A stretch of 33,778 nucleotides of DNA from contig JBDHHV010000037.1 in the NCBI GenBank assembly GCA_039589195.1, forward strand, positions 1 through 33,778. The letters are read 5' to 3'. The notes under the pieces are model-generated. The model saw only the letters and a program-made list of their open reading frames with translations. It did no database searches and was not told where the DNA came from. Both the position numbers and the translations under genes were made by a program. Source of the DNA: JBDHAC01 sp039589195. Its GTDB lineage: Bacteria; Gemmatimonadota; Gemmatimonadetes; Palauibacterales; Palauibacteraceae. Each line of letters opens with the position of its first letter. Position 1 is the first letter of the stretch. This document shows positions 8,282 to 16,470 of this stretch, piece after piece.

Positions 8282-9451
8282 ATGACTGCCGGTCAGCCCG
8301 ACCCGGATGCGGCTGCTGCACCGCCTTTTGTCCACTGCGTGCATTGGACTCCTCGCAAGCTCGTCGGGGGAGTCCCTCCCGCCACGCACGCGGACCTCGT
8401 GTTCAGCCAGGCTGCCCTGAAACAGGCACGAGACCACGCTTCATCTTCGCCGACCGCGCCTATCGGCGGAGTTCTCCTCGGAAAGCTGAGTGTAGACCCC
8501 GCCGGCGGGCGACAGTGGGTGCTCGTCGAGACAGCCGTACGTGCCCAACGACCACTGCCCGAAGACGCGTCGGCGGAGATCCTCGACGCGATACTCAGCG
8601 AGGTCATCGGTCCGGAAGACGAGGGGAAGGTGGTCGGGTGGTATCGGACGCACGGCCAGACCGGTGTCTACCTCTCCGCGGAAGAGGCACGGCTGCACGA
8701 GACTCGGTTCGGGGAACTGTGGCAGTGCGCGCTGATTCTACTGGGCAGTGCCGAGCATCCCGTCGGCGGCGTCTTCCAGCAGACGGAGGGAGATGGCCTG
8801 AGTCGCAGCACCTACGCCCCGTTCTACGAGCTCGTCGACCCGAGCTCCGAGCTCACTGCGGCTGCGAAGCGAACCTTTGCAGGCTGGTCCAACTACGAGA
8901 CCGAGGGCCCGGTGGTGCTGGCGGGGTCACGTGGTGTATCGGCAGTGATTCCATCGCTCGCCCAGGCAGAGTCGGCAGAGCCCGGCTCTGCCGAGCCAGG
9001 CTCTCTCGCCCGGCCGGGCACGCCTCCGGTCCCGGTCGAAGCCCCGGTTGCTCCACCGACCGTACCGAGGACGACCGCACCGATGGCCGCCGCACCGAAG
9101 GCTGTCGCGCCGAAGGCCGCCGTACCGACGACGACCACACCGATGGCCGCCGCGCCGATGGCCGCCGTGCCGACGGCCGCCGCACGGCCGCCGTGCCGAC
9201 GGCCGCCGCACCCGAGGCCGCCGCACCGAAGGCCGCCGTACCGACGACAACCACACCGATGGCCGCCGCGCCGATGGCCGCCGTGCCGACGGCCGCCGCA
9301 CCCGAGGCCGCCGCACCGAAGGCCGCCGTACCGACGACGACCGAACCGATGGCCGGCGCACCGAAGACCGCCGCACCGACCCCGGGGTCCACCGGACAGG
9401 ATGCCGATTCCGAAGAGGACTGGTCGCAGGTGCAGATCAGACGCTCGCTGA
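8282..9451 (+). CDS. JAB/JAMM-like protein, copy 3, 5' part (frameshifted gene)
   Basis: This frame encodes the N-terminal domain of the third paralogue. The chosen ATG gives MTAGQPDPD, similar to the MT starts of copies 2 and 4; a GTG at 8255 is an alternative. The JAB-like core is recognisable (VHWTPRKL, GGVLLGKL, GWYRTHGQTGVYLS, LWQCALILLG, GGVFQQ, PFYELVD, GWSNYETEGPV), but the motif is broken: the first histidine is R122, H124 and S132 remain, the aspartate is E135, and the glutamate position is P60. It is probably a non-catalytic binding domain. About 300 residues are authentic. At 9159-9210 a 26-bp tandem duplication shifts the frame and the reading continues as Arg/Pro-rich nonsense to 9451. 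Removing one 26-bp copy joins it exactly to the frame ending at 10569, giving the same architecture as the other copies. Confidence 0.75.
   Translation: MTAGQPDPDAAAAPPFVHCVHWTPRKLVGGVPPATHADLVFSQAALKQARDHASSSPTAPIGGVLLGKLSVDPAGGRQWVLVETAVRAQRPLPEDASAEILDAILSEVIGPEDEGKVVGWYRTHGQTGVYLSAEEARLHETRFGELWQCALILLGSAEHPVGGVFQQTEGDGLSRSTYAPFYELVDPSSELTAAAKRTFAGWSNYETEGPVVLAGSRGVSAVIPSLAQAESAEPGSAEPGSLARPGTPPVPVEAPVAPPTVPRTTAPMAAAPKAVAPKAAVPTTTTPMAAAPMAAVPTAAARPPCRRPPHPRPPHRRPPYRRQPHRWPPRRWPPCRRPPHPRPPHRRPPYRRRPNRWPAHRRPPHRPRGPPDRMPIPKRTGRRCRSDAR
9065..9390 (+). repeat. 90-bp coding tandem repeat with internal 26-bp duplication
   Basis: A 90-base unit encodes a 30-residue Pro/Ala/Thr repeat (PTTTTPMAAAPMAAVPTAAA, then PEAAAPKAAV). 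A shortened copy is at 9065-9124, copy 1 at 9125-9240, a complete copy at 9241-9330, and a decayed copy follows. Copy 1 is 116 bases because a 26-base block (9159-9184) is duplicated at 9185-9210 with one mismatch. Since 26 is not a multiple of three, this breaks the gene. The array forms the linker between the JAB-like domain and the membrane helix. Confidence 0.85.
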
Positions 9452-10569
9452 CTGCTGTCGGGCGGACGCTCGGACCATCCACCGGGGCCGGGCAGACTGG
9501 AACTGCACCGATCGAGCCGATCGAGTTGGTGGAAGAGGAAGAGCCGAATACGACGCCGGGACCCGCCGCGGACGTCGAAGTGACGAGCCGTGGGGATGGC
9601 CAGCTGCTCGACACGAGCCCGGCGGCTGGCGCCGCGCCGCCACAAGAGACGCCGCCACAAGAGACGGTCCCGCAAGAGACCCGGGCGGCCGAGTTTGAGA
9701 AGGTCGGACGGATCGAGCCCATCGGTCTCGATCTCGCTGAACCGGAGGCACCCAAGACCCGATCACGAGCGGGCGGAACGTCCACGTTCGTGGGCAGGTC
9801 TCGGCGCAGATCGCGTGTGCCCCCGCGGGCCACCGCCCTGGCGGCAGCCGGCCTCATCGCGCTTCTGGCAGGTGGTTGGTTCGTCGTGAACTGGGTGAAC
9901 GGCGCACCCCGTCTGTTTGGTGGCGAGGCCTCGCCACCGACAGTCGCGACGGATGAGTTGCCGGCCACGCAGGACCCCGAGACATCGGCCGCCGGATTGA
10001 CGATCGGTCAGAGGCCGCTGTTCCCGCGCGGATCCGACACCTCGGAGCCGGTCGAGGGTGAGTACGTGTGGGCCGGTCCCGAGATGTCCGACGCATTGCT
10101 CGCGGAAGATGGCGAAGCCTCGGTGACGGCCGCCTCGAACCCTGAGCCTCTCGAGCCCGCCGACGCCGACGCGGCAGGGGAGACGACTCCCACACCCGGC
10201 GAGCCTGAGGCAGAAGGCCTGGTCCCGACGGTGACGCCCCCGCCGGACATCTCGAATCTGGTGGAATTGAGTCTGGACAACCCCGTAGTAGCGGCGTTCG
10301 AGGACGCGCTCTCGATCTTCCGCCGGGAGGCGACTCGCTACGACTCGCTACGGGTCGTGTTCGATGATCAGCTCGCGGGCTGTAACGCGCTGAACCTGTC
10401 CTACCGGTCGGTCAAGGATTCCTTCCGCCGACTGGGCAGCCGCTTCGAGTCGGCACGCGATCAATTCGCCGGTCCGGGGCTCCAGGCATACCGTAGCGCG
10501 CAGCGGCAGATAACCGTGATCGACGTTCACTACGAGCTGTCGGAGTGTCCCCTCCCCCGAGGCGGATAG
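9193..10569 (+). CDS. JAB/JAMM-like protein, copy 3, 3' part (frameshifted gene)
   Basis: This is the remainder of the third paralogue in the shifted frame; 9193 is only a nominal left edge at an in-frame GTG inside the repeat array. It encodes the rest of the Ala/Pro linker, an acidic region with repeated short motifs (IEPIELVEEEE, RIEPIGLDLAEPEAP) and repeated PPQET/VPQET units, then a membrane helix (TALAAAGLIALLAGGWFVVN) preceded by an Arg-rich stretch. The C-terminal domain is the largest of the four and ends in the family pattern: LAGCNALNLSYRSV, then YRSAQRQ and ELSECPLP, with two cysteines. Alone it would lack the JAB domain. It could be a real broken gene, a phase-variable gene or a sequence error. 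Confidence 0.72.
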   Translation: MPTAAAPEAAAPKAAVPTTTTPMAAAPMAAVPTAAAPEAAAPKAAVPTTTEPMAGAPKTAAPTPGSTGQDADSEEDWSQVQIRRSLTAVGRTLGPSTGAGQTGTAPIEPIELVEEEEPNTTPGPAADVEVTSRGDGQLLDTSPAAGAAPPQETPPQETVPQETRAAEFEKVGRIEPIGLDLAEPEAPKTRSRAGGTSTFVGRSRRRSRVPPRATALAAAGLIALLAGGWFVVNWVNGAPRLFGGEASPPTVATDELPATQDPETSAAGLTIGQRPLFPRGSDTSEPVEGEYVWAGPEMSDALLAEDGEASVTAASNPEPLEPADADAAGETTPTPGEPEAEGLVPTVTPPPDISNLVELSLDNPVVAAFEDALSIFRREATRYDSLRVVFDDQLAGCNALNLSYRSVKDSFRRLGSRFESARDQFAGPGLQAYRSAQRQITVIDVHYELSECPLPRGG

Positions 10570-10845
10570 TCTCCTGAGCGCGTAGTCCCATGCGGATGGC
10601 CCCGGGCGGGTAGTCCGGGCCAGATCGTCCCGCGGCGCGGCATCACCCCGGCGCGCACGCCACAGCCCCCTTCTGTCCATGCAACTCTCCGCGGTCGACG
10701 CGCGTCCTACAGGCTGTGTTGTACAACCGATGCTTCCCGCGGAGACCGCGGTCGTTGCGGCTCGTGGCGTATTGTCGCGTCCGGGCGCTCCGTCCGCCCC
10801 TACCGCCGGGACCCACCCATCCCGTTCATCTCAGGAGGCCTACGA
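10570..10845. other. Intergenic region upstream of the metalloprotease
   Basis: This 276-base stretch holds no credible gene. It contains a 10-base palindrome GTTGTACAAC at 10718-10727 and repeated CCGCGGTC/GACCGCGG elements on both sides of it, which may mark regulator binding. A strong ribosome site, AGGAGG, lies eight bases before the ATG at 10846. No clear -35/-10 pair was seen. Confidence 0.45.
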
Positions 10846-13461
10846 ATGAAGCGGTGGACTGTGGCGTTCCTCGCCGTAGCGCTGATGGCGCCCAGCGTCT
10901 ACGCACAGGATCAAGAGGGCGGAGAAGAGGGCGAGAAGAAAAGCAAATACAAGGACTTCGCCGAGCTCACGGAGGATGCGGAGGCCCTCGAAGGCTTCTT
11001 CGACCTCTACAGGAAAGACGACCAGCTCTACATGGCCGTCCCGGAACAGAGGCTCGGCGACGACTTCCTCATGGAGTTCAAGATCGCCCAGGGGATCGGA
11101 GCGCGATCGCTGTTCGGCGGCACGATGCTCAGCATCTTCGAGGGCAAGCTGGTGGCCATCGAGCGTCACGGGGAAAAGCTCTTCCTCGTCCAGCGCCCGC
11201 ACCGCTTCACCGCCACGACCGACGCCGCGGCGGCCCAGGCGGTGAACCTCACGTTCGGCTCCTCGGTTCTCGAGGCCGCCAAGATCGAGTCCGTGCGCGA
11301 AGACGGAGCGCTCGTGATCGCGGTACAGGACTGGTTTGTTTCCGACCTGTCGGGAATCAGCCAACGCGTCAAGCGGGCCGTGTCGACCGAGCCGGGGCGG
11401 CCCGGGAACGCCACGTTCGACAAGGGCCGGAGCTATCTCGAGACCGTGAAGTCGTTCCCGCGAAACGTGAACGTTCGTGCGAAGCTGACGTTCAAGCCCG
11501 GTGGTGACCCTCCCGGGATGCCCTCCGTACCGGACAACCGATACCTGCCGATCGCGATCCACTACACGCTGGCCGAGCTTCCAGAGACAGCAATGGAGCC
11601 GCGCCACGGCGATGATCGGGTGGGGAACTTCTGGACGGTCCACAAGGACTTCTCGCAAGAGGATTCGACATTCTTCGTCCGCAACGTGAACAGGTGGCGC
11701 CTCGAGCCGGGACAGCGAGTCGGCGACATGTATCGGCCCGTCCAACCGATTACGTACTACATCGATCCGAATGTCCCCGTCGAATACCGAGCCGCGTTCA
11801 AAGCAGGCGTAGAGGCTTGGGGAGAAGCGTTCAAGGCGGCGGGGTTCGTGGACGCGGTCCGCGCCCTGGACCTGCCAACGGGAGCTGACCCCGAAGACAT
11901 CAGGTACGCCACCCTGCGTTGGAACGTCTCCGATCAGGTTGGCTACGGCGCCATCGGGCCGTCGATCGTCGACCCGAGGACGGGGGAGACCCTGGATGCG
12001 GACATCCTGTTCGAAGCGAACATGTTCCGCGGCTTCCGCGACAGTTGGCGCACGTTGATCAGCCCGGTCACGGCAGCCGAGGCGTTCGAGGCGGCGCTCG
12101 CGTTCGGTGAGGGCGAGCTCGAGCTCGCCGATGCCGGTGGCGAGCTGGAGAGCTTCGCGACCGCGCTCGCCGCACAGGGGACCCTGCTCAACACGGTTCT
12201 CGCGGCCCGGGGCGAGATCGACCCGGGCGAGCCGGTCCCGGAGGCCTACATGGACGAAGTGGTCAAGTGGGTCGTGATGCATGAGGTCGGCCACACGTTG
12301 GGTCTTCAGCACAACTTCCGCTCCTCGGCCAGCACGCCCTTCGAGCGGCTACACGACCGGGCTTGGGCTGAAGAAAACGGCGTGTTCAGCTCGGTGATGG
12401 AGTATCCTACCGTCAACATTTCGCCCGCAGGGCAGACCAACGGGCATTACTACAACCCCGGTGTGGGCTCGTACGACCGCTGGGCCATCGCATATGCCTA
12501 TTCGCCAAGCCAGGAGACGGCGAACGAGATCGCGCGGCAGGTGGCCGACAAGAAGCATTTGTTCGGCACGAACGCCGAGGCGGGTGGCCCCGGGGCGCTC
12601 GATCCCACGATCAACGTGTACGATCTGAGCGACGATCCGTTGGCGTGGGGAATGGAGCGGACCGACATCATCGAAGGTCTCTGGGCGAAGCTCCCCGATC
12701 ACGTGCTCGGGGACAACTCACGATACTTCGAGCTCACCCAGGCCTTCGACGGTCTGATGAGCCAGTACGCGCGCGCCATGGCACCGGCGGTGAAGTACCT
12801 CGGCGGACAGCACATCAACAGGGACCATGTCGGTGATCCGGAAGGGCGTCCTCCGTTCGTAAACGTCCCACGGGTCGAACAGCGCAAGGCGCTCGACTTC
12901 GTGATCGATCGCGCCCTCGCCGTGGATGCGTTCACGGTCCCGCGGGAGTTGCTCGCCGGCCTCGGCTCGAACCGATGGCTGCACTGGGGTAGCTCCACCA
13001 CCTTCCAGGGGCGCCTGGACTATCCGTTCCACGAGAGGATTCTGGGCTTCCAGCGCTCCGTGCTGGGTCAGCTCCTGCACCCGTTCCGGCTGTCTCGGAT
13101 CCGAGATGGCGAGACGAAGTTCGGCACGTCCAACGTGGTCACGATTCCGGAAATGATGGATGAGATCACGGACGCGGTGTGGAGCGAGCTGGGTACGGGC
13201 AGGAGCATCTCGGCCATGCGACGCGATCTTCAACGCGCGTACGTGGACGCGATGACGACGCTCATCGTCACGCCTGCCGATCGGACCCCGGCCGACGCGC
13301 GCTCGGTGGCGCGCATGCAGCTTCACGAGGTCCTGGGCCAGGTCGAGCGCTCGCTGAGCGGGTCCGCGAACCTCGACGCGTACACGACTGCACACCTCCG
13401 GGAGAGCACGGCGCGGATCCAGAAGACGCTGGAGGCGGGGTTGGAAGCCGAGAAGAGCTAG
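10846..13461 (+). CDS. Secreted zinc-dependent metalloprotease (DUF5117/DUF4953 type)
   Basis: An 871-residue exported protein with a clear signal peptide (MKRWTVAFLAVALMAPSVYA, cleavage before QDQ). The catalytic site HEVGHTLGLQHN begins at H479 and matches the HExxHxxGxxH zinc signature of metzincin-like peptidases: H479, H483 and H489 bind zinc and E480 is the catalytic base. The sequence before it (PITYYIDPNVPVEYRAAF) and after it (SVMEYP, a Met-turn-like segment) fits the large family annotated as zinc-dependent metalloprotease with DUF5117 and DUF4953 domains, common in Gemmatimonadota and Bacteroidota. Usual length for the family is 800-900 residues, so it is complete. It likely acts in the periplasm or outside the cell on peptides; its substrate is unknown. 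A terminator follows. Confidence 0.92.
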   Translation: MKRWTVAFLAVALMAPSVYAQDQEGGEEGEKKSKYKDFAELTEDAEALEGFFDLYRKDDQLYMAVPEQRLGDDFLMEFKIAQGIGARSLFGGTMLSIFEGKLVAIERHGEKLFLVQRPHRFTATTDAAAAQAVNLTFGSSVLEAAKIESVREDGALVIAVQDWFVSDLSGISQRVKRAVSTEPGRPGNATFDKGRSYLETVKSFPRNVNVRAKLTFKPGGDPPGMPSVPDNRYLPIAIHYTLAELPETAMEPRHGDDRVGNFWTVHKDFSQEDSTFFVRNVNRWRLEPGQRVGDMYRPVQPITYYIDPNVPVEYRAAFKAGVEAWGEAFKAAGFVDAVRALDLPTGADPEDIRYATLRWNVSDQVGYGAIGPSIVDPRTGETLDADILFEANMFRGFRDSWRTLISPVTAAEAFEAALAFGEGELELADAGGELESFATALAAQGTLLNTVLAARGEIDPGEPVPEAYMDEVVKWVVMHEVGHTLGLQHNFRSSASTPFERLHDRAWAEENGVFSSVMEYPTVNISPAGQTNGHYYNPGVGSYDRWAIAYAYSPSQETANEIARQVADKKHLFGTNAEAGGPGALDPTINVYDLSDDPLAWGMERTDIIEGLWAKLPDHVLGDNSRYFELTQAFDGLMSQYARAMAPAVKYLGGQHINRDHVGDPEGRPPFVNVPRVEQRKALDFVIDRALAVDAFTVPRELLAGLGSNRWLHWGSSTTFQGRLDYPFHERILGFQRSVLGQLLHPFRLSRIRDGETKFGTSNVVTIPEMMDEITDAVWSELGTGRSISAMRRDLQRAYVDAMTTLIVTPADRTPADARSVARMQLHEVLGQVERSLSGSANLDAYTTAHLRESTARIQKTLEAGLEAEKS

Positions 13462-13509
13462 GCCGCCGGAGGCAGCTGGGCCCCAGGCCCACACGAGAGG
13501 CCCGAAAGC

Positions 13510-13545
13510 GAAGAGCCCTGGAAGACCTCCGGGGCTCTTCTTCAT
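13510..13545 (+). terminator. Rho-independent terminator after the metalloprotease
   Basis: GAAGAGCCC at 13510-13518 pairs perfectly with GGGCTCTTC at 13532-13540, with a 13-base loop that can pair further, followed by a short T-rich tail. It lies about 50 bases after the metalloprotease stop and separates it from the next transcription unit. Confidence 0.7.
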
Positions 13546-13662
13546 CCCGCCAACCTACCTAGCGAACGACTCTGGTTCGCTTCCCTATGCTCTCTGTAGC
13601 TTCCGAGCTTCGCCCGGTGATTTACGGGCCACGAGCCGCGCGAGCGTCTGGGAGAGGTTGAA

Positions 13663-13980
13663 ATGGATCCGTACGCACTCGGTGGGATGATCTTTTCCGT
13701 CGTAATGGTTCTCATCATCGGAGGCTTCATCATCACGTTCCCACTTCTCAAGCGCCTGGGCGGACTCATGGAGGAGTCGATCCGTGAGCGCCGCGATGCC
13801 CGGCTCGAAAAGGGACAGGTCGAGCAGATCAGCGGTGACATCGCCGAGCTCAGGAGTGCGTTCGAGTCGATCGAGAGACAGCTCGAGCTCGTCGGCGAGC
13901 GCCAGGAATTCGTCGAAAACCTGCTTTCCCACCGCACGCACACTGCCCTCCCCGACCCGGACAGGGGCGAAGCGGAGTGA
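13663..13980 (+). CDS. Small membrane protein with coiled coil
   Basis: A 105-residue protein of unknown function. Residues about 8-28 form one membrane helix (GGMIFSVVMVLIIGGFIIT). Residues 35-92 are charged and helical with a heptad-like pattern (EKGQVEQISGDIAELRSA, then ESIERQLELVGERQEFVENL), suggesting a cytoplasmic coiled coil. GGGAGAGG lies shortly before the ATG. Its stop overlaps the start of the DUF5916 gene as GTGA, so the two are translationally coupled. The context suggests an envelope role linked to that outer-membrane protein, but this is inference. Confidence 0.8.
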   Translation: MDPYALGGMIFSVVMVLIIGGFIITFPLLKRLGGLMEESIRERRDARLEKGQVEQISGDIAELRSAFESIERQLELVGERQEFVENLLSHRTHTALPDPDRGEAE

Positions 13981-16262
13981 CCAAAGCCGCGACGTGCGTG
14001 GTGGCCGCGGGACTTACGCTCGCGGGATCACCCCACACCTCGCCGCTCCTGGGTCAGGAGCTGGGCGTCGGTGCAAGGAACAGCTCCGTCGCCGCGCTTC
14101 CCCGCCCCTCGCTGCGTGCAGATCGCGCCACCACGAAGATCCGACTGGATGGTGTGCTGGACGAGCCGGCCTGGCAGTCCCCGCCCGCCACCGGGTTTCT
14201 CCAGGCCGAGCCCCGTGAGGGTCAGCCCGCTTCAGAACGCACCGAGGTTTGGGTCGCGTACGACGAGGGCTCGCTTTTCGTCGCTGCCCACCTGTACGAC
14301 TCCGAGCCGGACCGTCTCGTAATCAACGATATCCGAAAGGACTTCAACGACTTCACTCAGGATGCCTTTTCGGTCATTCTCGACACGTTCCACGATCGGC
14401 GGAACGGGTACGTGTTCATGACCAACCCGGAGGGCGCCCGCGGGGACCGCCAGATCGCCAACGAAGGACGCGAGATCAACGCGAGCTGGGATGCGATCTG
14501 GAAGGTCGAGACGCGCCGAGTCGCCGACGGGTGGACGGTCGAGATGGAGATCCCGTTCCGAGCGATTCGCGCCGGCCGGAACACCGGTGGACGCTGGGGG
14601 ATCAACTTCAGCCGCGGCATCCGCCGCAAGAACGAGGTCGCGTACTGGGCGCCGGTCCCGAGGGCCCATAACCTCATGCGGCTCTCGCTAGCCGGTACGC
14701 TCACCGGGTTGCCGGCCGAAGGTGCGGCGGGTCGTGACCTCCGTATCACGCCCTATGGGCTGGGCTCCGCGGTGCGTGCAACGGGTGGCGCGAGCTTCGA
14801 TGAGCAGTTGGAGGCCGGCGTCGACGTGAAATGGGGTGTGACGCGCAGCCTCACCCTCGACCTCACCGTGAATCCCGACTTCGCACAGGTCGAGGCCGAT
14901 GAACAGCGCGTCAACCTCACTCAGTTCAGCCTTTTTTTTCCGGAGAAACGAGAGTTCTTCCTCGAGAACTCCGGGTTGTTCTACGTGGGAGATGCCGCCC
15001 GCAATACCCGAATCAACCTGACCCCGCGCCTGGATGAAGATCTGCTCCCGTTCTTCAGCCGACGGGTCGGGCTCACGGACGATGGACGCACGACGCCGAT
15101 CCAGGCCGGAGCCCGACTCACTGGCGACATGGCGGGGGTGCTGGTCGGGGCCATGGCGATGCGGACCGGCGACGTAGAGGGGACTCCGGGTAGTGATTGG
15201 GCCGTGCTCCGAGCGCGAAAGAACGTGTTCGCGTCGTCCGACATCGGCGGGGTTTTCATGATGCGTCGCGCCGTGGATGGAGGCGAGCGGGACCACAATC
15301 TGGTCTACGGACTGGACTCCTACATCCGGTTCCCGGGCGAGATCGACTGGAGCGTCTATTACCTGCGTTCCGATGCACGCGACCCCATCGGCGACATTGT
15401 GGCGCAGCCTGCGGACACGCCGACTGACTTGAACGGCTACACGTTTCGAACATCGCTGAATCGCGAGGGGAACTTCCACCACATCAAGTTCGGCTTGATG
15501 CAGATGAGCCCCGATTTCCGGGACGACCTCGGGTTCTTCCGACGAACCGGGTTTCGGAAATACTTCATCGACTGGGGAGTTCGCCCCCGGCCCGAGTCCA
15601 TGAGGCGTCTGGGTGTCCGCGAGATGCACCCCCACATCGTGTGGAATTATTACGAGGATCTGGATGGCAAGATGCTCGCGAAGTTCTTCCACACGGGCTA
15701 CACGTTCTTCCTGAACAACGGGGGGTTCTTCGAATTCTCGGCGAACCCCAAGTTCGAACGGATCGCGGACCCGTTCACGATCGACAGCCGCATTGACCCG
15801 ATCCCTGCAGGTTCGTACAGCTGGGTCGAGTGGCAATTGCGTGGGAACACGGACCAGAGCCGTGTCGTCTCGGTCGGGTTCACGGGTATTCTGGGTGGAC
15901 TGTGGAGCGGGACCCAGCGGACGTTCAACCTGAGCCTGGCCTTGAAGCCGAGCTATCGGTTCCGAGCGTCGGTCGGTGTACAGCGGACGGACGCCGATCT
16001 GGATGAGCCCACCGAAGAGTTCGTGAAGACGCTCTGGACGGCGCGCGCGAACTACTCCTTCAACCGGAATATGTTCGTCGATGCGTTGGTCCAGTACGAT
16101 CCGGCCACCGACCTGTTCAATTCAAATGTGCGCTTCAACCTGATCCACCACCCGCTCAGCGACCTGTTCGTCGTTTGGAACGAGCAGCGGGTGGTGACGG
16201 GTGATGGAACGCCGCCCGGGCGGAGTCTCACGGTCAAGCTCACCTACATGCTCTCCTTATAG
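13977..16262 (+). CDS. DUF5916 outer-membrane protein with CBM9-like N-terminal domain
   Basis: A 761-residue exported protein. After a signal peptide (cleavage probably near PLLGQ) comes a carbohydrate-binding family 9-like beta-sandwich, seen in IRLDGVLDEPAWQ, EVWVAYDEGSLFVAAHLYD, DDAFSVILDTF-like segments and GWTVEMEIPFRAIR. The rest has the alternating aromatic pattern of an outer-membrane beta barrel, including FSLFFPEKREFFLENSG, typical of DUF5916 proteins, and a final strand ending in LTYMLSL. These proteins are abundant in Gemmatimonadota and Bacteroidota; their substrates are mostly unknown. The GTG start is chosen for its 4-base overlap with the small coiled-coil gene and for the signal peptide it gives. 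A set of short degenerate repeats follows the stop. Confidence 0.9.
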   Translation: MTKAATCVVAAGLTLAGSPHTSPLLGQELGVGARNSSVAALPRPSLRADRATTKIRLDGVLDEPAWQSPPATGFLQAEPREGQPASERTEVWVAYDEGSLFVAAHLYDSEPDRLVINDIRKDFNDFTQDAFSVILDTFHDRRNGYVFMTNPEGARGDRQIANEGREINASWDAIWKVETRRVADGWTVEMEIPFRAIRAGRNTGGRWGINFSRGIRRKNEVAYWAPVPRAHNLMRLSLAGTLTGLPAEGAAGRDLRITPYGLGSAVRATGGASFDEQLEAGVDVKWGVTRSLTLDLTVNPDFAQVEADEQRVNLTQFSLFFPEKREFFLENSGLFYVGDAARNTRINLTPRLDEDLLPFFSRRVGLTDDGRTTPIQAGARLTGDMAGVLVGAMAMRTGDVEGTPGSDWAVLRARKNVFASSDIGGVFMMRRAVDGGERDHNLVYGLDSYIRFPGEIDWSVYYLRSDARDPIGDIVAQPADTPTDLNGYTFRTSLNREGNFHHIKFGLMQMSPDFRDDLGFFRRTGFRKYFIDWGVRPRPESMRRLGVREMHPHIVWNYYEDLDGKMLAKFFHTGYTFFLNNGGFFEFSANPKFERIADPFTIDSRIDPIPAGSYSWVEWQLRGNTDQSRVVSVGFTGILGGLWSGTQRTFNLSLALKPSYRFRASVGVQRTDADLDEPTEEFVKTLWTARANYSFNRNMFVDALVQYDPATDLFNSNVRFNLIHHPLSDLFVVWNEQRVVTGDGTPPGRSLTVKLTYMLSL

Positions 16263-16330
16263 CCGCCAGGTCCCTTGTAGCTGCCAGGTCCCTTGTAGAC
16301 TCGGGTCCCCCTTGTAGTCTCGGGTCCCCT
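16263..16330. repeat. Degenerate tandem repeats after the DUF5916 stop codon
   Basis: Four units follow the stop at once: CCGCCAGGTCCCTTGTAG (16263-16280), CTGCCAGGTCCCTTGTAG (16281-16298), ACTCGGGTCCCCCTTGTAG (16299-16317) and a partial TCTCGGGTCCCCT. Each full unit ends in CTTGTAG, resembling the gene's own end CTTATAG. The units keep a GGTCCC core. No hairpin with a T-run was found, so this is not a standard terminator. Confidence 0.65.
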
Positions 16331-16470
16331 CGCCTCGATCCATGTGGTCACCGTGTCACTTCACCACCCCCATTGCGTTGACACCTCGTTGATCGGGCGC
16401 GGCAGTCTCCATTCGCGTGTTCGGCGGCGGGGCCACCCCTCGCAGCACACCGATAGGGAAAGGGACGACC

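Noticed and set aside
9065..9390. Possible CRISPR-like array
   Set aside because: The repeats are contiguous 90-bp coding units without unique spacers and encode a Pro/Ala linker.
4260..10569. Bacterial ubiquitin-like conjugation or CBASS-type system with a JAB deconjugase
   Set aside because: No ubiquitin-like, E1-, E2- or cyclase-of-CBASS gene is present in the window; only the JAB-like domain is shared with those systems.
10840..12312. A 490-residue open frame on the minus strand opposite the metalloprotease
   Set aside because: It is a shadow of the metalloprotease gene, which has a signal peptide, ribosome site and catalytic motif; long antisense frames are common in high-GC DNA.
16376..16406. 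TTGACA at 16378-16383 as a promoter for the propeller lipoprotein
   Set aside because: The sequence 17 bases downstream (GGCAGT) does not resemble a -10 element.
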